Positions 43,861 to 58,200 of a DNA stretch of 64,000 bases are shown piece by piece. The notes under the pieces were generated by a model. That model was not told the origin of the DNA, ran no database searches, and saw only the letters and a list, made by a program, of their open reading frames with translations. Both the position numbers and the translations under genes were made by a program. The first letter of the stretch is position 1, and the number at the start of each line of letters is the position of its first letter. The stretch spans positions 20,561,001-20,625,000 of the forward strand of contig NC_092680.1 in the NCBI RefSeq assembly GCF_964355755.1. The letters are read 5' to 3'. This stretch comes from Antedon mediterranea (Eukaryota > Echinodermata > Crinoidea > Comatulida > Antedonidae).

Positions 43861-44265
43861 ATTAACATACGAAAAGATATTAACATTCAGTGACTTATTT
43901 CTATTTTATATCACTGTGCTCCACTGGCTCCAAACAGTCCTGGCTCCAAATTGGGTCCACTTGAGCAGTGTATTAACATACGAAAAGATTTAAAATTCAG
44001 TAACTTAATTCTATTTTGTATAACTGTGCTCCCCTGGCGCCAAATTGGGTCCACTTGAGCACAGTGTATTATTAACATACGAAAAGATTTTAAAATTCAG
44101 TAACTTATTTCTATCTTATATAATGTGCTCCCCTGGCGCCAAATTGGGTCCACTTGAGCACAGTGTATTAACATACGAAAAGATAGTAAATTTAGTGTCT
44201 AGCTATTTCTATTTTATATCACTGTCCTCCACCGGTGCTAAAATTGGTCCACTGGACCAGTTACC
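43861..44265. repeat. ~100-bp tandem repeat, four copies
   Basis: ATTAACATACGAAAAGAT recurs at 43861, 43972, 44071 and 44167. Each unit carries GTGCTCCCCTGGCGCCAAAT and TGGGTCCACTTGAGCA. It lies between the divergent PRXL2B and FAM135 genes. Confidence 0.88.
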
Positions 44266-44369
44266 GTAGTACTTTCTATTTCGGAAGTAAATAAAGGCAT
44301 ATATACGATTGGAGCATTTTCTTTTTATTGCTTTATGTTATGTTTGACACTGATTCATCTTATTAACAA

Positions 44370-44720
44370 TTTTATAAAAGATGAGACAAAAAAGGATCAA
44401 CAAGGATTAAAAGAACACTTAGAAAATATGAGATGTTGTTATAAATTAGCAGTCTACAAAGGAGAAATTATTGGGTCTGTGTGCATATAACCGAAATGAA
44501 TTAAGTCAAAGCCGCTTGTTGCGGAGTTGAAGCGATTCACGTGAAGAAGAAAGCTAAAGGTATGGGTGTCGGCAAGAAGCTTTTGGAAATCGCACTGGCA
44601 AGAAATACAGGTTTAAACACGTTGCGTTAAACGACAACTGAATTGAATTATGAAGCCAGACAACTGTACAAGAAGTATGGCTTCAAGGAAGAAGCGTTTC
44701 ATTCAAGTAACATTTTTACA
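44370..44720 (+). pseudogene. Broken GNAT acetyltransferase copy
   Basis: Translation pieces in order: KLAVYKGEIIGSVCI (then a stop), a frame change, HVKKKAKGMGVGKKLLEIAL, a stop, then LNYEARQLYKKYGFKEEAF. KGMGVGKKLL is the acetyl-CoA binding motif A of GNAT enzymes, and ARQLYKKYGF is the usual C-terminal segment, as in NAT8-like proteins. At least two stops and one frame change inside about 115 codons mean the copy is not functional as one frame. No introns are visible, so a retrocopy or transposon-carried copy is possible. Confidence 0.75.
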
Positions 44721-44774
44721 ATTTATAGGCTAACTTTGCCATTCTAGATTTTTCTTACAACAGAACAAATGATA

Positions 44775-44972
44775 TTGGAGATGTAGCTTGGTGGTTAATC
44801 CGAAGGTCCAGGGTTCAATCCTGACCTACTGTAGCACCAACAACTCGCATCTCTTTAACTCCACTCCCTCAAATGAGGCATAATTTTTAAGCATGATACT
44901 TTATAAAATAGTTTATCCATCCTTGGCGAGCTACTCGCTGTTGGATGCGTATTAAATAAAAAAAAAAAAAAT
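44775..44972 (+). mobile_element. tRNA-derived SINE, family 1
   Basis: Head GTAGCTTGGTGGTTAATCCG / GGTCCAGGGTTCAATCCTG, body AACTCCACTCCCTCAAATG, end GGCGAGCTACTCGCTGTTGG and a short A-rich/ATAA tail. The best-ended copy of the family in the window. Confidence 0.85.
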
Positions 44973-45119
44973 AAATAAATAAATGGCGCACCGTAGAAGT
45001 AGAGAATGCTCGATCGTCGAAATGACGCTTTAAATACAGTACCGTACCTCTGTATTTTTGATGTTGTAAATTTTATGTTTAGCGCCCTCTATTTTCAGAA
45101 AATTGGGAACAAATAAATA

Positions 45120-45830
45120 TAGAATAGGTTTATTACATAGAGAGGCCTAGGCTAGAACAATATTAAGATGCCAATGTCTCGACCAATTTGGAAATTTGAC
45201 TAATTCAGCGCCTTGTTTACGTAACATCAAAAACATGAGAAATTCTTATTTTTATTAAGAAATGACATTTCAAAACTTTCATCCTATGTCATTCCATTCA
45301 ACCGCAAGAAGAAGGAGAAGTATCACACGCTCTTTAAAACCGTCACCTACAGACAGAGTAGGCCTACCTACACATCTCTATCCACCACCGGGTATCCACT
45401 GGTAAGTCTGGCTATAATCTGCAATACGGATAGGATAGGAGGCCTAGCCGAGGCTAGGTCTAGGCTATACCGTACCACTTATGGATTATCCTAGCCTATT
45501 ACTAATATATTACTATATACTAATAGTATTAGCTAGGCCTATTAATTTTATTGCTTTGTACTATACCATCATCACGAAGCTGCGTATTAGAGGGTAAGCC
45601 TATTGGGATTGATTGTTTGTAAGCCTAGTTCTGTGTAACATAAACAGTAGATTTTAATACAAAATTGAAATGTTCTTTTTGTGTTGTTGTGAATATGTGG
45701 TTATTTAAAAAATGAATAGTTAAGCATAATTAATTAGTACAGGCATATAGGCCTAGGCCTATATTATTAATTAATAATAATAGCATGTCTATACTATAAT
45801 ATAGTATAATATAGGCCTACTAGTACTATA
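45120..45830. repeat. AGGCCTAG-rich region upstream of FAM135
   Basis: Repeated AGGCCTAGG, TAGGCCTA and CTAGGCTA words across about 700 bp, ending 390 bp before the FAM135 start codon. A possible 5' non-coding exon ends at 45401 (CACTG then GTAAGT), with AG acceptors at about 45920 and 46201. That transcript structure is a guess from splice signals. Confidence 0.5.
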
Positions 45831-46015
45831 GTTATTTTAATAACTATTTTGTGTACTTGATACCCAATGCTTGTAGTGTAATTTTAATGTCTTGTTTCTC
45901 TCATTTCTTTTTCTCCACAGCCTCCAATATAATAATACAATAAATTTAGATAACATGATTACAGCAAATGTTTTTTAGTTAACAATTAACAACTAATTGT
46001 TTATGATCTTATGAT

Positions 46016-46172
46016 TAAGCTCTGTCTACACTATTCTATTCAACTTTATGTGACAAAACAAAATGTGATGTACTGACCCCCATATGGACATATGATGTCA
46101 ACATCACTACCATATTTTGGACACATCACAATTTTTTTGTCAAACTAGTTTGATAGTGTAGATAGAGCTTTA
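46016..46172. mobile_element. MITE family 1 upstream of FAM135 exon 1
   Basis: TTAAGCTCTGTCTACACTAT to GATAGTGTAGATAGAGCTTT with a full core, 29 bp before the splice acceptor of the first coding exon. Confidence 0.85.
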
Positions 46173-46219
46173 AAAATTAGATTGGTATTTTTGTTCCACA
46201 GTTTTAAACCAATCTGAAG

Positions 46220-49200
46220 ATGGCTGATTTACAGGCCACTATTGAGTTGTCTGTGGAATTGTCTAAATTTCATAACATTGACCTGTTTCAAAGAGGGTAA
46301 GTCCCTTAAACTGTTATAATATGTAGTGTATTTTATTTATTTTAATACCATACAGAAACAAACAAACACAGATAAGAAATAGAAAATGAAATAGGTAAAT
46401 CGCCCTTTTGATTGTTTAACTTCACTTGCCTTTCAGAATTAACTTTATTGCACCATGCATACAAGTTCCATTTTTATGGACCTTTTCATATTTTCTCTTT
46501 TAAATGATTTGTGAGGTTGGTGACATTTTGCATGTACACTATAGTCTGCACCTCTTGTGTTTCATGTTTAACTGTTTACTTTGTGGCAAATTGTTCAAGA
46601 ATTAGAACAAAAGGACAGTCTAACCTTTCGAGTGAGTGGCCGAGCGGTTAAGACAGTGGAACCGTAATTACGTAGCCATAACATCGGCAGGGGTTCGAGG
46701 CTCTTCTCACTCCATGGTTCTGGTGGTAGAACGAGTCTTCTCGGATAAGGACTAAACCGTAGGTCCAGTGTACACATTTAGCTCGTGTGCACTTTAAAGA
46801 ACCTAGTACATCTTTCGAGACGAGTAGGGGGTTACCCCGGTGTATTAGTACATCACAGCCACTGATCACCAACTGGGCCCTCTGGGAGACCAGTCTTTGA
46901 CTGAAGAGGTTACCCAGCATAAATATTAATATAAATTTCAACTCAATATTGTACTCATAAATAATAAATATATACTTATATACTATAATAAATCCAAAGG
47001 CAAATTAAAATGCCAATGCTGTGGATCTCAATGGAGATACAAATTTAAATAAGCACTGAAAAAATGACAATGCTGTGGGTATATCTATCAGTGGCTGGAT
47101 CTCAATGGAGATACAAAAAAATAAAATAAGCAAAAAGCTAAATCGAAAATATAGTAAACAGCCAGAACAATTAATAGCAGAGCTTTCGGGCAACACTAGC
47201 CCTTCATCAATACACGTAAGAGACTTGGATAAAATAATAATAATTATTAATAATAATAATAATAATAATATACCGGTAAGTAATTATTGTATTCAAGCTT
47301 TCTGTTTTCTTGTCATTATTGGAAGGCATAATCTTAATGTCTCTTATCTACAGTAGCCAATGGACTGCTGTTTAGTGACATTGAAGAGCACCAACTTTGT
47401 AAACTGTCAAGTCTCTCACATTGTATTGAAAACATCAATATGTGTGGGCATGTGAATCAGAATATTTTAATTTATTCACGCAAACACAACTATAAAATAT
47501 CTACTGTATCTACTAATATTTAGTGTTGATTATTTGAATGAAAATCTTATTTAAACGATAATAACATTGTATGTTTGTTGTTACCAATATTGTATGGTAG
47601 GCATCTGTAGGTCATAAATAATCGCAGTGGTTTCGGGAAAAGGTTACACTTGAAAATGTCCTCCTGGTGGGGAATGGATAATGCGTTAATGATAAAGAAT
47701 TGCAGTAAATGTTGTTGTTTGTGTCATCCTCAATATAGTTTGGAAGAAAAAAAAAGTTGAAAAAAGTATTTTTTTTTTTTATTTTATCGTATGACATTAA
47801 CAGTACAAAGAAAAACATACAAAATTAAAAGCAAACAAAAACAACATAGATATCTATCTAATCATCACTAATCATCACTAATCATCACTAATCATCACTA
47901 ATCATCACTAATCTAATCATCATAGATCTATCTCCTTATAAATAAAATAAAGGTTCATAAAATGTATTCTAATCTATAACAATTTCATATTTGATTTATA
48001 AAAAAACAATACAACATTTTTTTTCGGAAAAAATAATCAGTTCATTAATGAATATATTATAAAATATGTGTTCTTTATTTAAAGATTTTATCATATGAGA
48101 ATGTATCTGAAAGTTCCACCAAGGTCACCTTTCAAGTATGATGTTACGTTGCCACGCCAATCAGGTAGGTTGTACTCACTACCAACAAATAATCTTAAGC
48201 TCTTTTTTTTGTTCGTGTTTTTATCGTTCATGTTTAAATTTAAGGTTTGAGAGCCTCGTGCATGTCAGCCTTGGCTATTTTGAGTCAACCTCATTAATAA
48301 ATATATATACAATTTTCCCTTTTTATGAAATTTGTTACGAAAAAAGTTATTAAATTAATAATAATTATAAAAATTAGAGTTGATAATCAAAATAGACTTT
48401 AATGGTAAAAGCATTATGTCAAGAAAAACATAAAATGAAAATTGAAATGAATTTATTCTATTAGATTCTACTCCTTGCCAAATTAAGAGTATGTACTGTA
48501 TGATGTTAAATCGAAAAAGTAATATTTTTCATGAATAACTTTCACCTGCATGCAATTCATTTTGACAGCTTCCTGTTTTTATACATAAATTAGGAATAAT
48601 TGCTTTCTTGATTACAGTCGTTTTAATTTACAGGCAATAAAACATGAATACAAGCAATTTGCTGTGCTACTTTATTTAATCATGCATCTCATCATATTTG
48701 TAAAACAGACAGTAGAACTCTCCCCCCCCCCCTCCATTGGGACCCCCTTATTATTCAAGGGACATCCTTACTAAGGGGGACACCCATATTTAAGGTACAG
48801 TGCACCCCTATTCAAGGTACAGTACACCCCTGTTCAAGGGTCAGCCTTACTAAGGGGGACACCCATATTCAAGGGACATCCCTAATAAGGGGACACTTAT
48901 ATTCAAGGTACAGTACACCCCTATTCAAGGGACATCTTTACTGAGGGTATACCCATATTCAAGGGACATCCCTGATAAGGGGACACTTATATTCAAGGTA
49001 CAGTACACCCCTATTCAAGGGACATCCTTACTAAGGGTATACCCATATTCAAGGGACATCCCTAATAAGGGGACACTTATATTCAAGGTACAGTACACCC
49101 CTATTCAAGGGACATCCTTACAAAGGGTATACCCATATTCAAGGGACATCCCTATTCAAGGACATCCCTATTAAAGGGACACCCCATATTCAAGGGAACA

Positions 49201-52200
49201 TCCTTAATAAAGGGAACACCCTTATTAAGGGTACATCCATATTCAAGGGATACCTCTATTAAGGGGACACCAATATTCAGGGGACACCTTATTAAGGGGA
49301 CACCTTATTAAGGGGACACCCATATTCAGGGGACACCTTATTAAGGGAACATCCATATTCAGGGGACACCTTATTAAGGGGACACCCATATTCAGGGGAC
49401 ATCCTTATTCAGGGGACATCCTTATTCAAGGACGTCCCTATTAAAGGGACACCCCATATTCAAGGGAACATCCTTAATAAAGGGGACACCCTTATTCAGG
49501 GGACATCCTTATTAAAGGTGATACCCATATACTGTATTAAGGGGGACACCCTTATAGGGGACACCTTAATACTGTAAGGGGTTTATTTTGACTGCCTTAC
49601 TGTAATGTCATTACAAATGCTTTTGCTTTGCTTGGTATAATTTTATATAATCACTTATTTTTTAGTCAATATTTTTGTTTTTTAATAAGCAGGTTGGCTA
49701 TTTTAAGACCTGAATAAACATTTTTTAAATAATTACCACACCAGGAAATTGGAAATTGATATTATAATAAAGAGTGTAATAGTTGAATTGATATCATACA
49801 TATTGACATGATGATGGGAGGAATAGAGGTGATTTAAATTCAAATACTATTTGTTATCATAAATACAGTAATTTTATTGGGATCCTAATATTATAGGAGA
49901 GAATTTTTCTCTTTTGTTGATTCGATCCAATAGACTGCAACATACTAAAATTGGTACTTACGACGACAAAACCCAGTTTTTTTATCGTTAATATATTTTT
50001 ATTTTTATAACAATTTTTGATAGTACGTGTATATTTATGATATTTATTTAATATGTGAATGAGAACAATGAAGGAACAAGTATACAAAGAGAAGAAAAAA
50101 AGGAATTAATTTCCAGTATATCAGTGGGCGGGTTAGAGGTGTATACCTGTGAATTTATATTCAGATAATGATAAATGATGTGGTACAGTAGGGTGTTATT
50201 GGTCTTAAATGACACCAAAAGCTGTTGAATTTCACTATTCCGTACTTTGCTATTCAATACAATTACTACTTACACTCACTAAATCATAATATTCTAGATT
50301 GAAACCTATCCTAGGTTGCCGCAGGGAATTAAAATTATGAGTGCTAAGTCTGCTAGTGAAGATTTGAAATGCAATTGGCATTTATTTGTCTGCTGACCAT
50401 TTACAGTAACAAGTGTATATTCACTGTGCTTGAGTATGGTGCGCCAAGTTGTCATTTATTTGGAAATAAAGATATCTCTATTGCTTGAATAAATGACAGG
50501 TTGGCGTGCCATACTTGAGTGATAACTGAATATAAGTTACAGAATTCTTGAAGAAGATTTCTTAATGGCTGATCTATTTGTTCATCACTTCTAAGTGTGC
50601 TATGTTGAATAGATTCATATCTATTTGTTCATCACTTCTAAGTGTGCTATGTTGAATAGATTCATATCTATTTGTTCATCACTTCTAAGTGTGCTATGTT
50701 GAATAGATTCATATCTATTTGTTCATCACTTCTAAGTGTGCTATGTTGAATAGATTCATATCTATTTGTTCATCCCTTCTAAGTGTGCTATGTTGAATAG
50801 ATTCATATCTATTTGTTCATCACTTCTAAGTGTGCTATGTTGAATAGATTCATATCTATTTGTTCATCCCTTCTAAGTGTGCTATGTTGAATAGATTCAT
50901 ATCTATTTGTTCATCACTTCTAAGTGTGCTATGTTGAATAGATTCATATCTATTTGTTCATCACTTCTAAGTGTGCTATGTTGAATAGATTCATATCTAT
51001 TTGTTCATCCCTTCTAAGTGTGCTATGTTGAATAGATTCATATCTATTTGTTCATCACTTCTAAGTGTGCTATGTTGAATAGATTCATATCTATTTGTTC
51101 ATCCCTTCTAAGTGTGCTATGTTGAATAGATTCATATCTATTTGTTCATCACTTCTAAGTGTGCTATGTTGAATAGATTCATATCTATTTGTTCATCACT
51201 TCTAAGTGTGCTATGTTGAATAGATTCATATCTATTTGTTCATCACTTCTAAGTGTGCTATGTTGAATAGATTCATATCTATTTGTTCATCACTTCTAAG
51301 TGTGCTATGTTGAATAGATTCATATCTATTTGTTCATCACTTCTAAGTGTGCTATGTTGAATAGATTCATATCTATTTGTTCATCACTTCTAAGTGTGCT
51401 ATGTTGAATAGATTCATATCTATTTGTTCATCACTTCTAAGTGTGCTATGTTGAATAGATTCATATCTATTTGTTCATCACTTCTAAGTGTGCTATGTTG
51501 AATAGATTCATATCTATTTGTTCATCACTTCTAAGTGTGCTATGTTGAATAGATTCATATCTATTTGTTCATCACTTCTAAGTGTGCTATGTTGAATAGA
51601 TTCATATCTATTTGTTCATCACTTCTAAGTGTGCTATGTTGAATAGATTCATATCTATTTGTTCATCACTTCTAAGTGTGCTATGTTGAATAGATTCATA
51701 TCTATTTGTTCATCACTTCTAAGTGTGCTATGTTGAATAGATTCATATCTATTTGTTCATCACTTCTAAGTGTGCTATGTTGAATAGATTCATATCTATT
51801 TGTTCATCCCTTCTAAGTGTGCTATGTTGAATAGATTCATATCTATTTGTTCATCCCTTCTAAGTGTGCTATGTTGAATAGATTCATATCTATTTGTTCA
51901 TCACTTCTAAGTGTGCTATGTTGAATAGATTCATATCTATTTGTTCATCCCTTCTAAGTGTGCTATGTTGAATAGATTCATATCTATTTGTTCATCCCTT
52001 CTAAGTGTGCTATGTTGAATAGATTCATATCTATTTGTTCATCACTTCTAAGTGTGCTATGTTGAATAGATTCATATCTATTTGTTCATCCCTTCTAAGT
52101 GTGCTATGTTGAATAGATTCATATCTATTTGTTCATCCCTTCTAAGTGTGCTATGTTGAATAGATTCATATCTATTTGTTCATCCCTTCTAAGTGTGCTA

Positions 52201-55200
52201 TGTTGAATAGATTCATATCTATTTGTTCATCACTTCTAAGTGTGCTATGTTGAATAGATTCATATCTATTTGTTCATCACTTCTAAGTGTGCTATGTTGA
52301 ATAGATTCATATCTATTTGTTCATCACTTCTAAGTGTGCTATGTTGAATAGATTCATATCTATTTGTTCATCACTTCTAAGTGTGCTATGTTGAATAGAT
52401 TCATATCTATTTGTTCATCACTTCTAAGTGTGCTATGTTGAATAGATTCATATCTATTTGTTCATCACTTCTAAGTGTGCTATGTTGAATAGATTCATAT
52501 CTATTTGTTCATCACTTCTAAGTGTGCTATGTTGAATAGATTCATATCTATTTGTTCATCACTTCTAAGTGTGCTATGTTGAATAGATTCATATCTATTT
52601 GTTCATCACTTCTAAGTGTGCTATGTTGAATGGATTCATAATTAAGGACAAATAAATCCAATGCTTCCTTTTTACATCGCTTTTTTCTTTGTTCAGTCAA
52701 TTCACATAATTTACATTTTAAATTGGAAGAAAGTCCCAGCAATATGTTGAAATAATAATTGGACTATTTGGCCAGGCTTTTACAGTATGTCAAATTGTGT
52801 AGTATTTAATTATTTTTATGCAAAGCTTTTAGGTAAAGCTCTGTCAACACTGTCACAATACTCAACAGCTCTGCATCAAACTTTATGTGACAACAAATAT
52901 GATGTGCCCATGGACATGATGATGTCTCATATTTGAGCATATCACTACCATATTTGAGCATATCACTACCATATTTGAGCATATCACTACCATATTTGAG
53001 CATATCACTACCATATTTGAGCACATCACTACCATATTTGAGCATATCACTACCATATTTGAGCATATCACTACCATATTTGAGCATATCACTACCATAT
53101 TTGAGCACATTACACCTTTTTTGTCTCTAGAACTTTAAGGTAGAATATAAACAAATAGACAAAGTATATTGGTTCATTTGTCAATCTTGCTAGACATAAA
53201 TGAGTGTAAATTTACACATGTACAAAATGTCATTTTATAATATTATGTAGTCAATGGTTTATTCGGTCTGCTGGTCATTGGCCATTAAAATCCAGAAGAG
53301 GCCGATAAAAATTCACATTTCATGACAAAATGATGGCCAGTAAAATTGAATTAGGGCCATGATAAGATTAAGAGGTGCCTCATCTTAAGTTTTGGTCAAA
53401 ATTGTTTGGGTTATGGCTAATACTTTTGAATAATTTGAAAATTAAAAATAATGTAAAGCACCATTGGTATGAAATCAGAGCTGATCATTTTGCTACAGTA
53501 TGTGAGTAGGCTTGCAAAAATCAATTGCAATTATTTATATAACAGTTAACACCTTTCGTTTTTTTAGTAACTCTGTACAGTATATTCTCAACCAGTCTGT
53601 ACAGTGTAATTGTAAACCCTATCTGGTTTCACGCCTTTCAATTCCCAGGATTCAAGCTAACAAAAGTATTTAAAGGGGATTCTGGTTTTAAAATTTCTTA
53701 AATTAAATATCGTTTATTTTTACATAAAAAATAAATATAAAGATAAAGTAGTAATGAGAAATAAAACAAAAATTCATGGAATTTCTTTTTTTCAACAGCT
53801 TAGGGAAGCTCATTGGCTTTTACTAATTAATATTCATGAGATCAGATTCTTTATATTTTTTAATTTAATTTAAAGCCTGGAACCCTCCTTTAATGAAAGT
53901 TGTCATTGGTTTCATTAAACAGAAGAACTGCTACTGTTGATTAAAGACAGTGTTTTGAAAGAGATTACAATTTTTAAAGATTATTAGATTAATGTATAAA
54001 TAATAGATTTATCTTGTATTGTTTGAAGGTTTGCATGGCGTAATCAATGTTGATATAAAGTTTGCGGTACACCACGTGTATTAGTTCTGAAAAGAACTGT
54101 TGAGTTTCTCGACGTTTCAATCAATATGCTTTGATCGTCCTCAGGAGTGAGAATCAAAGCATATTGATCAAAACATCGAGAAACTCAACAGTTCTTTTCA
54201 GAATTAATACATGTGGTGTACTGCAAACGTGAGATTTATCTTAATTAAATGATTTGTTATCCAAAGCCGTAGTGAGAGGTTATGAGTTAAAGATGCTTTA
54301 AATATAATTATTAATATAAAATAATTTATGATTATCTCTGCTCAATTTTCTTGGATATTAAAGGAATTTTGTATTGTACTGTATTAATAAATTGAATGTA
54401 GAAATCACTGACAAATTTTGTGGCAAATTTTTTACAGTAACATTCCTGAAAGGATGAAAAAAGTGTTAAATGAAAAGGATGGTTTGCTTAGTATACTGTG
54501 TAGACAAGTAATTGTTTATCTATCTCTCATCTGTTTTCACTGATAATTACACAGTAACATCTGCTCATGCTCAGTGCATTAGTAGCCAGCTGTATTCAAT
54601 TGAGTCTTTTTTACAATAACATAAACCAGTCAATTAGTTATTAGAATTCATTATCATCAGTATTATGCCTTTAGATATGATTATGTCATTGTGACGAACT
54701 TAGTTTATTATTGTACAGTATATGAAAATATTATAGAAAAAAGACATTGAGGGTTGGTAGTATGAATAAATTACTAAATAAAAACTAAATTTCTAAATTA
54801 TATTTAATAATTTTCATGGTAGTTTTTTTAATAGTATATTTTTTATTTTGTTTATTATGTCTTTTGGCACATGTGGCCAAGGATTACTACCAATAGTAAA
54901 TTAATCACTCTCCTAGCAGATAGGTGGTAATCCCTTTTTACAGGGGCTATTTTGTGAACCAGTTCACTGGGGTAACCCTCTACTTGTCTCAAATAAACTG
55001 GGGTCTTTAAAGTGCACACAGGTTTCTGTACACTTGGACCTATGTTTTTTAGTCCTTATCCGAGAAAACTTGTTCCACCACAAGAAATAGGAGCGATATT
55101 GTTGGCTCTTTGGGTGGCTCTTTGGGTATGGTAAACGGCGCCCCTGCCTTAACCGCTCAACCCAAAAAGACAAATGTCTCCAATACTTTTTATTTTATGG

Positions 55201-58200
55201 TATGCCATTGTCATCTTTGTCACATTTGAAATAAAACTACATTGTTGAACTTTTTTTTATTCTTACAGATATTGAGATGGTCACACCTCCATGCGTATAT
55301 GAAAATGTTGCAGTCAGTAAAACATTTCAAATTCTCTACAAAAATGAAGAAGTGACATTGAAAGACGTTGCTGTGTTTAAAATTTACCATTTAGTGGACA
55401 GTAACAAGGTAATATTTACTTCTTTAATAGTGAGCTTTTGCCATCTCAATCAGGGAAACAAATTTCTTTTTCCTTTCTGTGTACACGGTTTCGTATTTAA
55501 TTTTCGATCCGACAACCACAAAAAAATGAACTACTGTAATCATGGAATCATTTTATTTGTTTTTACATTTTATTTCAATGTAATTTTTTCAGTAAATTGC
55601 CTCAGTTTTATTAAAGAAAATATTTTGATATATAAAATATAATATGAATTATGAATACAATTGGTTTTACCACTATCAGATAAAATGTGTGATTTTCTTT
55701 CATGCAGGTGATGATATCTGAAATTTCACAGTACATTTACGCATTAACATGGCCATACACACCATAGCTTTTTTTAGATAAGAAAATAACATTTAAATGG
55801 TAACTTGTGAACAAAATTGTTCTGAATTTTAACACATTGTTCATTTTTTTTAAGATTGAGGAGAGTATAAATTCCACTGATATTCAGCTTATTTTGGAAC
55901 TTTATTTTAGCTGCTCTGATGAGGTGTAAGTTCTGACAGTTAATGTTTTTTTCTCGATCAACTTTGATTTGTAAGAAAACGTCTACCGTATTAATTTTAA
56001 TATCTACTTATTCATTATATGTGTGACAAGAAATTATTCTTGCAAGATCTTCTATTAATGGTATTGTTTGTTTGTTTGTTTGTTTGTTTTATCTTTATAC
56101 TGGGTGACCTCTTCAGTCAAAGACTGATCTCTCAGAGGGCCCAGTTGGTGATCAGTGGCTGTGATATACTAATATACCGGGGTAACCCCCTACTCGTCTC
56201 GAAAGATGTACTAGGTTCTTTAAAGTGCACACGAGCAAGTTGTGTACACTGGACCTACGGTTTATAGTCCTTATCCGAGAAGACTCGTTCTACCACCAGA
56301 ACCATGGAGTGAGTGAGCCTCGAACCCCTGCCGATGTTGTGGGTACGTGATTACGGTTCCACTGTCTTAACCGCTCGGCCACTCACTCCTGTATTGTTTC
56401 ATTATTATACAGTATATTACCATTTTTGTATTGTATTGTGTTTATGTTGATAGAAATTAATAAAGTTGAATACATACAAATAGAATCTCATGACAACAGT
56501 TTCTAAATGGATTGATTTTTAGAATAATTTTTACTTGAACAACTTTATGCCACAATTTATTCATACTATATTATTTTTACTTTCTATATAATAGTCTTCC
56601 CCTTTAATTTAATGTAGCATGATACAGTCCCCCCCCCCCCCTCAAAAAAAGATGTAAAAAAAAAAAATGGGTGAACTTAATTATTGTTGTCATTGACAAA
56701 CTGTTTTAACAGTATTGAATAAAAAATAGTAGAAGATTGTAAAATAGTGTTCTTTGTTTTTAGGCCGACAAGTCCAGACAGCTTGGAATTATCAAGCACA
56801 CGTACACTAAAGTTACACATAGATGCAGCTCGTGGACTTCACTCACATGCATCTGTTCTGTTTGATTACTTTCATCTATCAGCAGCTTCCTTGACTTTTC
56901 ATGCGGCTCTCCTAGGTGTCAATCAGGCCATGTTCAGGTAAGGATTCCAAAAACAAATGATGTTTAAAATATCAATGGTTATTAAAGCTCTGTCTACACT
57001 ATAAACTAGTTTGACAAAAAAAGTGCCCAAAGATGGTAGTGATATGACATCATCATGTCCATATATGGACAAATCACATTGTTTTGTCACATAAAATTTG
57101 ATAGTGTAGACAGAGCTTAAGTATGCATACTTAATGTGACAAAAATGTGATGTGCCCATATATGGACATGATGATGACAGAGCTTTACAAACCTTTGTCA
57201 AACCAAATTTTACAAAATGAACTGTTGTACTTCATTTATGTTGAATGTTTGTGACTACCCTAGTTTCATAAATTGATGTAGTTGAATTACTGTGTAGACA
57301 TGCTTTGTAGATAGTTAATAGTTATGTAAGCATCCCACAAATGACACACATTAACTAGACGCTATCACATAAATTGTTCATAAGTGTAACACTAAAGTTC
57401 TTTCCCCTAGAATAACTAGGTCATAATATTGTTTTATGTTAAGCACTACTGTAGTAGCTAATATGAAAAACAATTTGTGTCATGTAGAATGTAATGTATA
57501 GTGAATTTCAGGCCCGTATGCAGCATTAATAATGGGGGGGTGCGAGCGAAGCGAGCAACAATGGCTGGGGGCCAGGGGGCCGCCAAGGGCCCCCGGTCAG
57601 GGTCCAGGGGCCGAAGGCCCTGGAAAAATTTGCGTTATTTGACGTTCTAAAGACTGATGTAAGACTCTCTGTTGTGGCTTGGGCTAGTTGAACGATGGAC
57701 ACCAGAACTTAACGCTTTCATGATGAGGCCAACTCAGCAGGGGTGGCGCCAGGATCTTCCCGACGCGGGGGCTACATTCCCCGACGAGGGGGCTATGCGA
57801 GCGAAGCGAGCATCACAAGGCTGAGGGCCAGGGGCCGCCAAGGGCCCCCGGTGGGGGTCCAGGGGGCTTCGCCCCCCGGAAGCAACGCGTTCTAGCGTCA
57901 TTTGAGGTCTTTTTAATCAGATTTAGGGTAGCCATTTTTTCCATTTTTTATAATGCATAAATAAAATACTGCGTGCAAAAAAACGATGCGCGATGACGGT
58001 TTCAATCCATATTTTTCAATTTAAAAAATATAAGTTCAAAGAAAATTTTGAAAAATAGAGTTGGAGGTCCCGGAAATTGGACTTACAGTATTATACTTCA
58101 AAACATGAAAAAAAATATATAAGTCCCTATCATGGGTTGTGACTGAGCTAAGAAATGTTTGAAAAATAGAGATGTTAGGTCCCGGAAAATGTACTTCTTC

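Noticed and set aside
50571-52632. CRISPR-like array
   Set aside because: The 47-bp units are contiguous without variable spacers, in a eukaryotic intron; it is a satellite.
52806-53130. Repeated-peptide frames on both strands
   Set aside because: Generated by the 21-bp satellite inside a MITE; length divisible by three keeps the frame open.
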